NCBI RefSeq assembly: GCF_001425175.1
Contig: NZ_LMDV01000012.1
Coordinates: 245,800 to 309,799 of the forward strand
Direction: 5' to 3'
From: Nocardioides sp. Root1257
GTDB lineage: Bacteria; Actinomycetota; Actinomycetes; Propionibacteriales; Nocardioidaceae
DNA length: 64,000 bases
Shown: one piece after another, positions 7,411 to 16,339 of the stretch
Layout of the letters: each line of letters begins with the position of its first letter
Numbering within the stretch: position 1 is the first letter of the stretch
Made by a program: the position numbers and the translations under genes
The notes under the pieces: generated by a model
What the model was told of the DNA's origin: nothing
Databases searched by the model: none
The model's input: the letters and a program-made list of their open reading frames with translations, nothing else

Positions 7411-10400
7411 ATGTTCTCCAAGATCCTCGTAGCCAACCGCGGCGAGATCGCGATCCGTGCCTTCCGCGCGGCGTACGAGCTCGACGCCAAGACCGTGGCC
7501 GTCTTCCCGTACGAGGACCGCTGGTCCGAGCACCGGCTCAAGGCGGACGAGGCCTACGAGATCGGCGAGCGTGGGCACCCCGTCCGGGCCTACCTCGACC
7601 CCGACGCGATCGTCGCCGTCGCCGTGCGCGCGGGCGCGGACGCCGTCTACCCCGGCTACGGCTTCCTCTCGGAGAACCCCGCGCTCGCCGAGGCGTGCGC
7701 CAACGCGGGCATCACCTTCATCGGGCCGACCTCCGACGTCCTCGAGCTGACCGGCAACAAGGCCCGGGCGATCGCCGCGGCCAAGGCCGCCGGCGTCCCG
7801 ACCCTGGCGAGCGTGGAGCCGTCCACCGACGTCGATGACCTCGTCGAGGCCGCCTCGGAGCTGCCCTACCCGCTCTTCGTGAAGGCCGTCGCGGGCGGCG
7901 GCGGGCGCGGCATGCGTCGCGTCGACGACCCCGCCCAGCTCCGCGAGGCGGTCGAGACCTGCATGCGCGAGGGCGAGGCCGCGTTCGGCGACCCGACCGT
8001 CTTCATCGAGCAGGCCGTGGTCGAGCCGCGGCACATCGAGGTGCAGATCCTCGCCGACGGCGAGGGCAACGTGATCCATCTCTTCGAGCGGGACTGCTCG
8101 GTCCAGCGGCGCCACCAGAAGGTCGTCGAGATCGCGCCGGCGCCCAACCTCGACCCCGAGCTGCGGGACCGGATGTGTGCCGACGCGGTGCGGTTCGCGA
8201 AGGAGATCGGCTACCGCAACGCCGGCACCGTCGAGTTCCTCCTCGACCCCCACGGCAACTACGTCTTCATCGAGATGAACCCGCGGATCCAGGTCGAGCA
8301 CACGGTGACCGAGGAGGTCACCGACGTCGACCTCGTGCAGTCGCAGATGCGAATCGCGTCCGGCGAGACGCTCGACGACCTCGGCCTCTCCCAGGACACC
8401 GTCCGGCTGCGCGGCGCCGCCCTGCAGTGCCGGATCACCACCGAGGACCCGGCCAACAACTTCCGCCCGGACACCGGCGTGATCACGACCTACCGCTCCC
8501 CCGGCGGCGGCGGCGTGCGCGTCGACGGCGGCACTGTCTACACCGGCGCCGAGGTCTCCGCGCACTTCGACTCGATGCTCGCGAAGCTCACCTGTCGCGG
8601 CCGCACCTTCGAGAAGGCCGTCGAGAAGGCGCGCCGCGCGGTCGCGGAGTTCCGGATCCGCGGCGTCTCCACGAACATCCCCTTCCTCCAGGCCGTGCTG
8701 GCCGACCAGGACTTCGCCGCCGGTCACGTCACGACGTCCTTCATCGAGACCCATCCACAGCTGATGCAGGCGCGCGGCTCGGGCGACCGCGGCAGCAAGC
8801 TGCTCGGCTACCTCGCCGACGTCACCGTCAACCAGCCGCACGGGCCGGCGCCGGTCACCCTCGACCCGGCCACCAAGCTGCCCGCCGTCAACCTCGAGGT
8901 CCCCGCGCCCGACGGCACCCGCCAGCTGCTGCTCGAGGTCGGACCGGAGGAGTTCGCGCGTCGGCTGCGCGCCCAGAAGAACGTCGCGGTCACCGACACC
9001 ACCTTCCGCGACGCGCACCAGTCGCTGCTCGCCACCCGGGTCCGCACCCGTGACCTGCTCAACGTGGCCGGCCACGTCGCGCGCACGACGCCGGAGCTGT
9101 GGTCGCTCGAGGCCTGGGGCGGTGCGACGTACGACGTGGCGCTGCGCTTCCTCTCCGAGGACCCCTGGGAGCGGCTCGCGTCGCTGCGCCAGGCCGTGCC
9201 GAACATCTGCCTCCAGATGCTGCTCCGCGGCCGCAACACGGTCGGCTACACGCCGTACCCGACCGACGTGACGAACGCCTTCGTCGAGGAGGCGGCGGCC
9301 ACCGGCATCGACGTCTTCCGGATCTTCGACGCCCTCAACGACGTCGAGCAGATGCGCCCGGCGATCGAGGCGGTGCGCGCCACCGGTACGTCGGTGGCCG
9401 AGGTCGCGCTCTGCTACACCGGCGACCTGTCGAACCCCGACGAGGACCTCTACACGCTCGACTACTACCTGCGCCTCGCCGACCGGATCGTCGCGGCCGG
9501 CGCGCACGTGCTCGCGATCAAGGACATGGCCGGTCTGCTCCGGGTGCCGGCCGCGCACACCCTGGTCACCGCGCTGCGCGAGCGCTTCGACCTGCCGGTG
9601 CACCTGCACACCCACGACACCCCCGGCGGCCAGCTCGCGACCCTGCTCGCGGCGATCGACGCCGGCGTCGACGCGGTCGACGCGGCCACCGCCTCGATGG
9701 CGGGCACCACCTCGCAGCCGCCGATCTCGTCGCTCGTGTCGGCGACCGACCACGGGGCTCGCGAGACCGGGCTGTCGCTCGCGGCGATCAACGCGCTCGA
9801 GCCCTACTGGGAGGCGACCCGCCGGGTCTACGCGCCGTTCGAGTCCGGCCTGCCGGCCCCGACGGGGCGCGTCTACCGCCACGAGATCCCCGGCGGCCAG
9901 CTCTCCAACCTGCGCCAGCAGGCGATCGCGCTCGGCCTCGGCGAGAAGTTCGAGCAGATCGAGGACATGTACGCCGCGGCCAACGACATCCTCGGCCGGA
10001 TCCCCAAGGTCACACCGTCGTCGAAGGTGATCGGCGACCTGGCGCTGGCGCTCGTCGGCGCCGGTGCCGACCCGGCGGAGTTCGCCGAGGAGCCCGGCAG
10101 GTTCGACATCCCCGACTCGGTCGTGGGCTTCCTCAACGGCGAGCTCGGCGACCCGCCCGGCGGCTGGCCCGAGCCGTTCCGCACCAAGGCGCTCGAGGGC
10201 CGCACCCACAAGCCGCCGATGGAGACGCTCACCGAGGAGCAGCAGGCGGGACTCGCCGGCGAGAGCCCCACCCGCCGCCGTACGCTCAACGAGCTGCTGT
10301 TCCCGGGCCCGACGCGCGAGTTCACCGAGTCGCGAGCCCGGTACGGCGACGTCTCGGTGCTCAACACGATCGACTACCTCTACGGCCTGCGCACCGGGGT

Positions 10401-10797
10401 CGAGCACGAGGTCGAGCTCCAGGAGGGCAAGACCCTCATCCTCGGGCTGCAGGCGATCAGCGAGCCCGACGAGCGCGGCTTCCGCACGGTGCTCGCGACC
10501 ATCAACGGCCAGCTGCGCCCGGTCAACGTCCGCGACCGCAACGTCGCCTCGGACGTGGCCGTCGCGGAGAAGGCCGACACGAGCCAGCCCGGTCACGTCG
10601 CCGCGCCGTTCCAGGGCGTGGTCACGGTCGTCGTCGAGAAGGGCGCGTCGGTCCAGGCCGGCGACACCGTCGCGACCATCGAGGCCATGAAGATGGAGGC
10701 CTCGATCACCGCGCCGGTCGCGGGCACCGTGGAGCGGATCGCGCTCCCCGGCACCCAGGCCGTCGACGGCGGCGACCTGGTGCTGGTGCTGTCCTAG
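7411..10797 (+). CDS. pyc: Pyruvate carboxylase
   Basis: A full-length 1128-aa biotin enzyme that converts pyruvate, bicarbonate and ATP to oxaloacetate, an anaplerotic reaction in the cytoplasm. The biotin carboxylase domain covers about residues 1-450 (start KILVANRGEIAIR, ATP-grasp glycine loop AVAGGGGRGMRRV, EMNPRIQVEHTVTEE). The carboxyltransferase TIM barrel spans about 530-830 (TDTTFRDAHQSLLATR at its beginning, metal-binding HLHTHDT). The C-terminal biotinyl domain carries Lys1094 in EAMKMEAS. TAGGGT lies 6 nt before the ATG with no Shine-Dalgarno sequence, suggesting a leaderless transcript. No frameshift or missing motif was seen. Confidence 0.98.
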   Translation: MFSKILVANRGEIAIRAFRAAYELDAKTVAVFPYEDRWSEHRLKADEAYEIGERGHPVRAYLDPDAIVAVAVRAGADAVYPGYGFLSENPALAEACANAGITFIGPTSDVLELTGNKARAIAAAKAAGVPTLASVEPSTDVDDLVEAASELPYPLFVKAVAGGGGRGMRRVDDPAQLREAVETCMREGEAAFGDPTVFIEQAVVEPRHIEVQILADGEGNVIHLFERDCSVQRRHQKVVEIAPAPNLDPELRDRMCADAVRFAKEIGYRNAGTVEFLLDPHGNYVFIEMNPRIQVEHTVTEEVTDVDLVQSQMRIASGETLDDLGLSQDTVRLRGAALQCRITTEDPANNFRPDTGVITTYRSPGGGGVRVDGGTVYTGAEVSAHFDSMLAKLTCRGRTFEKAVEKARRAVAEFRIRGVSTNIPFLQAVLADQDFAAGHVTTSFIETHPQLMQARGSGDRGSKLLGYLADVTVNQPHGPAPVTLDPATKLPAVNLEVPAPDGTRQLLLEVGPEEFARRLRAQKNVAVTDTTFRDAHQSLLATRVRTRDLLNVAGHVARTTPELWSLEAWGGATYDVALRFLSEDPWERLASLRQAVPNICLQMLLRGRNTVGYTPYPTDVTNAFVEEAAATGIDVFRIFDALNDVEQMRPAIEAVRATGTSVAEVALCYTGDLSNPDEDLYTLDYYLRLADRIVAAGAHVLAIKDMAGLLRVPAAHTLVTALRERFDLPVHLHTHDTPGGQLATLLAAIDAGVDAVDAATASMAGTTSQPPISSLVSATDHGARETGLSLAAINALEPYWEATRRVYAPFESGLPAPTGRVYRHEIPGGQLSNLRQQAIALGLGEKFEQIEDMYAAANDILGRIPKVTPSSKVIGDLALALVGAGADPAEFAEEPGRFDIPDSVVGFLNGELGDPPGGWPEPFRTKALEGRTHKPPMETLTEEQQAGLAGESPTRRRTLNELLFPGPTREFTESRARYGDVSVLNTIDYLYGLRTGVEHEVELQEGKTLILGLQAISEPDERGFRTVLATINGQLRPVNVRDRNVASDVAVAEKADTSQPGHVAAPFQGVVTVVVEKGASVQAGDTVATIEAMKMEASITAPVAGTVERIALPGTQAVDGGDLVLVLS

Positions 10798-10812
10798 TTC
10801 GCCGGACGGTCC

Positions 10813-11337
10813 TCACGACGGCGTCAGGATCACGTTGATCGCGCGCAGGTCCGTGTCGCCGAGCGCGGTGTAGCGATGAGGTACGTCGGCCGGCCATGCG
10901 GCGTGACCGCCCGTGGCGATCTCGACCGACTCCTCGGCGTACTCCACGCGACACGAGCCGGCCAGCACCACCAGCTGCTCGACCACGCCTGGCGTGTGCG
11001 CTGGTGACGACCGGGTGACCCCGGCGCCCACGCGGAGCAGCCACACCTCGGAGGTCGTCTCCGACGTGCGCTCGGTGTGCAGCAGCACCGTCTCGAATCC
11101 CTCGTCCGCCACCACCGACCCGTCGCGGAAGTCGACCAGCGAGGCCAGCGGGACCCCGAGCGGCCCGGCGAGGGCGTAGAGCGTGTCCAGGGTGGGGTTG
11201 CGCCGGCCGGTCTCGAGCTCGGAGAGCGATCCCTTGCCGATGCCGGCCGCGGAGGCGAGGGCCGAGAGGGAGATCCCGCGCTCGGCGCGCAGGGCCCGGA
11301 TCCGGGCGCCCACGGCGATACCCGGTTGACTCGCCAC
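10813..11337 (-). CDS. XRE-family regulator with C-terminal cupin
   Basis: A 174-aa regulator. The HTH_3 domain is at about residues 9-65 (IRALRAERGISLSALASAAG, then GKGSLSELETGRRNP). A cupin_2 sensor domain follows at about 100-170 (SSPAHTPGVVEQLVVLAGS, GHAAWPADVPHRY). Such proteins bind a small ligand in the cupin and control an adjacent transporter or catabolic gene. It starts at GTG with GAGGT about 8 nt upstream. It is divergent from the BenE-type transporter, with a perfect 16-bp palindrome between them (11359-11374), so it is very likely that transporter's regulator and possibly its own. Confidence 0.9.
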   Translation of the reverse strand: MASQPGIAVGARIRALRAERGISLSALASAAGIGKGSLSELETGRRNPTLDTLYALAGPLGVPLASLVDFRDGSVVADEGFETVLLHTERTSETTSEVWLLRVGAGVTRSSPAHTPGVVEQLVVLAGSCRVEYAEESVEIATGGHAAWPADVPHRYTALGDTDLRAINVILTPS

Positions 11338-11358
11338 GGCGACCTCCCGCTAGCGTGC

Positions 11359-11374
11359 GTTCTGTTTACAGAAC
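11359..11374. promoter_or_regulatory. Palindromic operator between XRE-cupin gene and benE
   Basis: GTTCTGTTTACAGAAC is an inverted repeat with perfect 7-bp arms and a 2-bp centre, lying 21 bp from each of the two divergent start codons. It is AT-richer than anything around it. XRE-cupin repressors commonly bind palindromes of this size in their own divergent intergenic region, so I assign it to the adjacent regulator by inference. Confidence 0.65.
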
Positions 11375-11395
11375 TCTCTCACCACGGAGTCTGCC

Positions 11396-12550
11396 ATGAG
11401 CGAGCACGAGGGGACACCCGTCGTCGCCGGGATCGTCACCGCGGTCGTCGGGTCGAGCAGCTCGTTCGTGGTCGTCCTCGCCGGCCTGACGGCGGTCGGC
11501 GCCACGCACGAGCAGGCCGCCTCGGGCCTGCTCACCCTCCTGGTCACGCAGGCGCTCGGCATGCTCTGGCTGGCGGTCCGGCACCGCACCCCGATCACGC
11601 TCGCCTGGTCGACGCCCGGGGCCGCCCTGCTGCTCTCGACCGGCGCGGTCGCCGGCGGCTGGTCGGCGGCGGTCGGCGCGTTCGTGGTCACCGGCCTGCT
11701 CATCCTGCTCACCGGGCTGGTGCCGGCCCTCGGTGACCTGATCGCCCGGATCCCCACCTCGCTGGCCCGGGCGATGCTCGCCGGGGTGCTGCTGCCGATC
11801 TGCCTCGAGCCGGTGATCGGGCTCGCCGACTCCCCGGCGTACGTCGGGCCCGTCGTGCTCGCCTGGGTGGTCATGCACCGCATCTCGCGGCGCTGGGCGG
11901 TGCCGGTCTCGCTGGCGGTCGCCCTGCTCGTGGTCATCGTGACCGCCGGCTCCGACGTGGCCGCCGGCGACCTGGTGCCGACGCTCGCCTGGACGACGCC
12001 GCACTGGACGGTCGCGGCGGTCGTCAGCATCGCGGTCCCGCTCTACATCGTGACGATGGCCTCGCAGAACGTGCCCGGCGTCGCGGTGACGTCGAGCTAC
12101 GGCTACCAGGTGCCGTGGCGCGAGACGATGACGGTGACCGGGATCGGCACGGTGCTCGGCGCCCCGTTCGGCGGGCACGCGATCAACCTCGCCGCGATCA
12201 CCGCGGCGATGACGGCCGGACCGATGGCCGGCCCCGACCGGACCCGTCGCTGGATCGCAGCCGTCTCCGCCTCGGTCACCTACCTGACGCTCGCGCTCGC
12301 CTGCGGCGCCCTGACCGCCCTGGTCGCGGCCGCCCCGGGCGACGTCATGCAGGCGGCGGCCGGTCTCGCCCTCCTGGGCACGCTCGCCGCCTCCCTGGCC
12401 GGCGCGCTCGGCGACGAGGACGGTCGCGAGGCCGCCGTGGTCTGCTTCGTGGTCGCCGCCTCCGGCGTCACCATCCTGGGCATCGGCGCTGCGTTCTGGG
12501 CACTGGTCTCGGGCCTGGTCCTGCGACCGCTCCTGCGACCCACCCGCTGA
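11396..12550 (+). CDS. BenE-family benzoate/H+ symporter-like transporter
   Basis: A 384-aa integral membrane protein with about 11-12 hydrophobic helices. Family landmarks include VVGSSSSFVVVLAGLTAVGA near the N-terminus, a TPITLAWSTPGAALL segment at about residues 63-77, NVPGVAVTSSYGY in the middle and APFGGHAINLAAITAA near residue 260. BenE members move aromatic acids with protons, but substrates beyond benzoate are poorly known and no benzoate-degradation gene is visible here. GGAG precedes the ATG by about 7 nt. Expression is probably controlled by the divergent XRE-cupin protein. Confidence 0.88.
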   Translation: MSEHEGTPVVAGIVTAVVGSSSSFVVVLAGLTAVGATHEQAASGLLTLLVTQALGMLWLAVRHRTPITLAWSTPGAALLLSTGAVAGGWSAAVGAFVVTGLLILLTGLVPALGDLIARIPTSLARAMLAGVLLPICLEPVIGLADSPAYVGPVVLAWVVMHRISRRWAVPVSLAVALLVVIVTAGSDVAAGDLVPTLAWTTPHWTVAAVVSIAVPLYIVTMASQNVPGVAVTSSYGYQVPWRETMTVTGIGTVLGAPFGGHAINLAAITAAMTAGPMAGPDRTRRWIAAVSASVTYLTLALACGALTALVAAAPGDVMQAAAGLALLGTLAASLAGALGDEDGREAAVVCFVVAASGVTILGIGAAFWALVSGLVLRPLLRPTR

Positions 12551-12590
12551 CTCTGGTCCAGACCGGAGGGTTGGCCCTTCCCCCCGTCGG

Positions 12591-12596
12591 GATAAT
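12591..12596 (+). promoter_or_regulatory. Possible -10 element for the GAF histidine kinase
   Basis: GATAAT lies 48 nt before the kinase start in a 94-bp intergenic gap. It is a good match to the housekeeping -10 hexamer, but no convincing -35 lies at 16-19 bp. It would leave a normal leader carrying the GGGGAG ribosome site. Confidence 0.3.
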
Positions 12597-12644
12597 CGAT
12601 CTGACGGGTCACGTGGGGGGCCTGCCCGACAGACATGGGGAGCG

Positions 12645-13844
12645 ATGACGGCCGTGCCGGAGACCGACGAGGTGCTGGCGCGCACCGTGACCCAGCTGTC
12701 CAGCGCGACCAGCCTCGAGCGGGTCACCGAGATCGTCGCGAGCGCGGTGCGCAGCCTGACCGGCGCCCAGGGCGCGACGTTCGTCCTGCGTGAGGACGGC
12801 CACTGCTTCTACGCCGACGAGAACGCGATCGAACCGCTCTGGAAGGGCAAGCGCTTCCCGCTCGAGACCTGCGTGAGCGGATGGGCGATGCTGCACCGCG
12901 AGGCCGTGGCGATCCCCGACATCTACGTCGACCCCCGGGTCCCGCTGGACGCCTACCGGCCGACCTTCGTGAAGAGCCTGTGCATGGCCCCGATCCGCGC
13001 GTCCGACCCGGTCGGCGCCCTCGGCGCGTACTGGAGTGAGCAGCACGAGCCCACCCGCCAGGAGGTCCGGCAGCTCCAGGTGCTGGCGAACAGCACCGCG
13101 GTCGCCCTGGAGAATCTCGAGCTGCGCAGCGCGATCGAGCGCCGCATCGACGAGCGCGACGACCTCGCCCAGCGCACCCGCGAGCTCGAGGCCGCGATCC
13201 AGACGCTGGTGCACGACCTCCGCAGCCCGCTCGGCGCCATGATGGGGTACGCCGAACTGATCGCCGAGGAGGACCTCGACGAGGGCAAGCGACGCGCCTT
13301 CGCGCGGACGCTCGTCGACGCCGGTCAGCGGATGGGTGACCAGATCGAGCGGATGCTCGCCCTCTACCGGGTCACCAACCGCGACCTGGAGCCCGACGAG
13401 GTCGACCTCAGCGCACTGGCCCGCGAGGTCGGCGGCGGGCTGGTCGCCCGGGAGCCGGAGCGCGTCATCCGCCTCCGGGTCGAGGACGGGCTGCGCGCGG
13501 TCGCCGACCCGACACTGACCCGGATGGTGCTCGAGAACCTGGTCGGCAACGCCGTGAAGTACACCGGGCGGGTCGACGAGGCCGTCATCGAGGTCGGTCG
13601 GAGCGAGTCCGGTCCGGACCTGACGACCTTCTTCGTGCGCGACAACGGCGCCGGCTTCGACCCCGCGGAGACCGACCGGCTCTTCCGGCCGATGGCCCGG
13701 CTGCACGCGGAGTCGGAGTTCCCCGGCACCGGACTCGGGCTGGCCTCCGTCGCCCGGATCGTCGAGCGCCACGGCGGCAGCGTGAGCGGCCAGGGTCAGC
13801 GCGACGCGGGCGCCACCATCTTCTTCAGCCTGCCGAAGCGCTGA
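12645..13844 (+). CDS. Orphan GAF-domain sensor histidine kinase
   Basis: A 399-aa soluble kinase. A GAF domain spans about residues 15-160 (FPLETCVSGWAMLHREAVAIPDIYVDPRVP is typical of signal-sensing GAF domains). A linker coiled coil follows, then HisKA with phospho-acceptor His190 in TLVHDLRSPLGAMMGYAE. HATPase_c has NLVGNAVKYT, DNGAGFD and GTGLGLASVARIVERHGG. All catalytic boxes are present. No membrane segment and no adjacent response regulator are seen, so its partner lies elsewhere. GGGGAG lies just upstream of the ATG. Its last 20 bp overlap the convergent SpoIID gene. Confidence 0.92.
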   Translation: MTAVPETDEVLARTVTQLSSATSLERVTEIVASAVRSLTGAQGATFVLREDGHCFYADENAIEPLWKGKRFPLETCVSGWAMLHREAVAIPDIYVDPRVPLDAYRPTFVKSLCMAPIRASDPVGALGAYWSEQHEPTRQEVRQLQVLANSTAVALENLELRSAIERRIDERDDLAQRTRELEAAIQTLVHDLRSPLGAMMGYAELIAEEDLDEGKRRAFARTLVDAGQRMGDQIERMLALYRVTNRDLEPDEVDLSALAREVGGGLVAREPERVIRLRVEDGLRAVADPTLTRMVLENLVGNAVKYTGRVDEAVIEVGRSESGPDLTTFFVRDNGAGFDPAETDRLFRPMARLHAESEFPGTGLGLASVARIVERHGGSVSGQGQRDAGATIFFSLPKR

Positions 13845-15024
13845 CCGCGAAGGTCAGCCAGGTCGAGCGCAGCCCCAGCACGGAGCGGAACGTGTCGCCG
13901 CTGACGACCACGCGACCGGCGGAGCCGGTGAGGGTGATCGACCGGACCCGGCCGCCCCAGGCGCCGTTGCCGTCGCGGCTCGTGACGGCGATCCGGGTGA
14001 GGTCGCCGATGGCCGGCCACGCCTTCTCCAGGGCCGCATCGCTCAGCCGCACCTTCCAGTCGTGCACGGGGTTGCCCGACCAGCCGTCGTACGGGTCCTG
14101 CCGCGCGGGCAGGTAGGAGACCGATCCGGCCGACGTCCAGCCGCCGCTGCTGGAGCCGAACTGCGTGAACGCCGGCTCCCCGCCACTCGTCAGGACCTGC
14201 CGCCGAGTGGCGTCGACCGCCGCGTTGGCGGCGGGGTGCTCGGCGTCGTACCCGCCGTAGACCTGGCAGGACGACGTGTCGCAGATCTGGTACGCCGAGG
14301 AGCGCGGGTGCGCCCGCTCGTACGCCGCGTAGGTGCGGGCGGCGACCGCCTGGGCCTGCACCGCCGCCGGGCTCCATAGCGCCGGGATCTCGAGGGGCAC
14401 GACGCCGCGGAGGTAGCTCTCGAGGTTGAGGTCGTTGACGGTGACGCGGGTGCCGGACGTCGTGACCGCGGTCCGGAGGCGCCCGCGGTAGGCGCGCTCG
14501 CCCGACGGCGTGACCAGCGTGATCGGGGCGCCGCCGGCGTAGAACTCTCCCGGGCCCTTCAAGGTCGCCCACGACCGCCACCGCGTGGCCAGGTAGGACA
14601 CCCGGGTGACGCCGCGCGGCCCGGTCGCGACCCGCCACTGGCTCGCGCCGTTGTTGGGGAGCGCCGTGCGGCCGGGAACGGCCGTGTCGCGCAGCGTGAG
14701 CCCGGGGCGGGCCAGCACCACCAGGTCCTGGGGCGTGGTGTCGCCGGTGAGCTGCACGGACACCCGGCCGCCGCCGGTCCCCCATGCCGTGCCCGGGTAG
14801 TAGAACTCCGCGATCTGCCGGGCGGTCAGGCCCTGGCGCGCGGCGCCCTCGGCGCCGTACTGCGACATCCCGTGGCCGTGCCCGTAGCCGTGACCGCTGA
14901 TCGTGATCCGCGCGTTGCCGGCGACGTCCCAGGCCCGGACGCCGCGCGCCGCGGCACCCGCCGGGACGGCCGTCGTGGCCACGAGCGCCAGCGTCGTGCA
15001 GGCGAGCAGCAGGGCGCGACGCAT
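13825..15024 (-). CDS. Secreted SpoIID/LytB-domain protein (copy 1)
   Basis: A 399-aa exported protein. A signal peptide (about residues 1-25) ends in an Ala-rich AGAAA-type site. The mature start contains GHGYGHGHGMSQYGAEGAA, and the SpoIID core has LESYLRGVVPLEIPALW followed by AVQAQAVAARTYA and SSCQVYGGY with two Cys that could pair. SpoIID proteins cleave or remodel peptidoglycan glycan strands lacking stem peptides, but in non-sporulating actinobacteria the role is unknown. It is a paralogue of the next gene upstream (15106-16305), of identical length. Its stop overlaps the end of the convergent kinase by 20 bp. Confidence 0.9.
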   Translation of the reverse strand: MRRALLLACTTLALVATTAVPAGAAARGVRAWDVAGNARITISGHGYGHGHGMSQYGAEGAARQGLTARQIAEFYYPGTAWGTGGGRVSVQLTGDTTPQDLVVLARPGLTLRDTAVPGRTALPNNGASQWRVATGPRGVTRVSYLATRWRSWATLKGPGEFYAGGAPITLVTPSGERAYRGRLRTAVTTSGTRVTVNDLNLESYLRGVVPLEIPALWSPAAVQAQAVAARTYAAYERAHPRSSAYQICDTSSCQVYGGYDAEHPAANAAVDATRRQVLTSGGEPAFTQFGSSSGGWTSAGSVSYLPARQDPYDGWSGNPVHDWKVRLSDAALEKAWPAIGDLTRIAVTSRDGNGAWGGRVRSITLTGSAGRVVVSGDTFRSVLGLRSTWLTFAVSASAG

Positions 15025-15105
15025 GGTGTCCTCGGGGTCGGTGGTGCAGGTGTGACGAGCAATCGCACCATGCGTCTCATCGGCCCCGCAACGGGAACCT
15101 GAGAA

Positions 15106-16305
15106 CTACGACGTCGTAATTCGGAACAGCGTCTCGCGCAGGCCGAGCCACGTCTTCAGGGTCGCCCCGGACACCGTCTGCGTCGAGCCGGTGCCGGTGA
15201 CCGTGACTTCGGTGGCGCGGCCGCCGTAGGGCCCCTTGCCGTCGCGCCCGGTGACCTCGATCGACACCAGGTCGCCCATGCCCGGCCAGTTGCGGGTGAT
15301 CTGCTCGGCGTTGAACGTCGTCCTCGTCGGGTCGCCGGCGGTGCCGTGGTCGAAGGTGTCCTCGCGCGAGCGCAGGTAAGGGAAGTCGCCCGCGTTGCTC
15401 CACCCGCCGTTGCTGGACGTGAACTGCGTGAACGCGGGCCGGCCGGCGTACGTCACGATGGTGCGCGACGTCGCCTTGATCGCGGTGTCGGAGAGCGGGT
15501 TCTCCGCCGCGTAGCCGCCGTAGACCTGGCACGACGAGGTGTCGCAGAGGTCGTACGCCGAGCGCTTGTGCGCGCGGCGCTCGAAGGCGGCGTACGTCCG
15601 CGCGGCGACCGCCTGCGCGCGGACCGCGTGGGTCGGCCAGGAGGCCGGCACCTCCTGGGCGACGACGCCGCGCAGGTAGGCGTCGAGCGGGAGCACGTTG
15701 ACGGTGTCGCGCTGCGAGCCGGACGCGTTGACGGACGTCGACCGGAGGCTGCCGCGGTACGGCGCCGGGCCGGACGGCGTGAGCAGCACGATCGGCTGAC
15801 CCCCGGCCGTGAACTCCGCGTCGCCCTTCGCGACGCGCAGGACGTGCCACCGGTTGGTCCGGTAGGAGATCGTCGACCGGTCGCGGGCCGGCGTGATCCG
15901 CCAGGTGCGGACCTGCTTGCCACGGACCTTGGCCGGCAGCCGCCAGGTCTTGCGAGCACCCAGCGAGTGGGCCTTGAGGCCGGGACGGGCGCGGACGACG
16001 ACGTCCCGGGACGTGTCGGAGGTGAGCTGGACGCGGATCATGTCGCCGCCCTTCCCCCACCGGGTGCCGGGGTAGTAGTGCCGGACGATCGACCGCCAGG
16101 TCTGCCCGGCCGCGGCCCGGTTGCGGGCGCCGTACTGCGACAGACCCTTGCCGTGCCCCCAGCCGGTCGTCTCGAACGTGACGGTCGACAGGGCGCGTCG
16201 TTCGTTGGCCGGGTGCTCGGGCGCCGCCTGGGCGGGCGCGACGGCGGCAAGAGCCGGCAGCAGAGCGACAGTGGCGATGGACGCGATGGCACGTCGGATC
16301 ATCAT
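15106..16305 (-). CDS. Secreted SpoIID/LytB-domain protein (copy 2)
   Basis: A 399-aa exported protein with signal peptide (about residues 1-28, ending APAQAAP). It carries the same motif series as copy 1: GWGHGKGLSQYGARNRAA, YYPGTRWGKGGD, LDAYLRGVVAQEVPASW, AVRAQAVAARTYAAFERRA and CDTSSCQVYGGYAAENP. The two genes are tandem, 81 bp apart and the same length, indicating duplication followed by divergence. Both are probably wall-associated. The Glu in AQEVPASW and PLEIPALW corresponds to the conserved catalytic Glu of SpoIID proteins by position. No sporulation gene is nearby. Confidence 0.9.
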   Translation of the reverse strand: MMIRRAIASIATVALLPALAAVAPAQAAPEHPANERRALSTVTFETTGWGHGKGLSQYGARNRAAAGQTWRSIVRHYYPGTRWGKGGDMIRVQLTSDTSRDVVVRARPGLKAHSLGARKTWRLPAKVRGKQVRTWRITPARDRSTISYRTNRWHVLRVAKGDAEFTAGGQPIVLLTPSGPAPYRGSLRSTSVNASGSQRDTVNVLPLDAYLRGVVAQEVPASWPTHAVRAQAVAARTYAAFERRAHKRSAYDLCDTSSCQVYGGYAAENPLSDTAIKATSRTIVTYAGRPAFTQFTSSNGGWSNAGDFPYLRSREDTFDHGTAGDPTRTTFNAEQITRNWPGMGDLVSIEVTGRDGKGPYGGRATEVTVTGTGSTQTVSGATLKTWLGLRETLFRITTS

Positions 16306-16339
16306 CGGTACCCCCCGAGAAGCAGTCGAGCCAGTGAGG

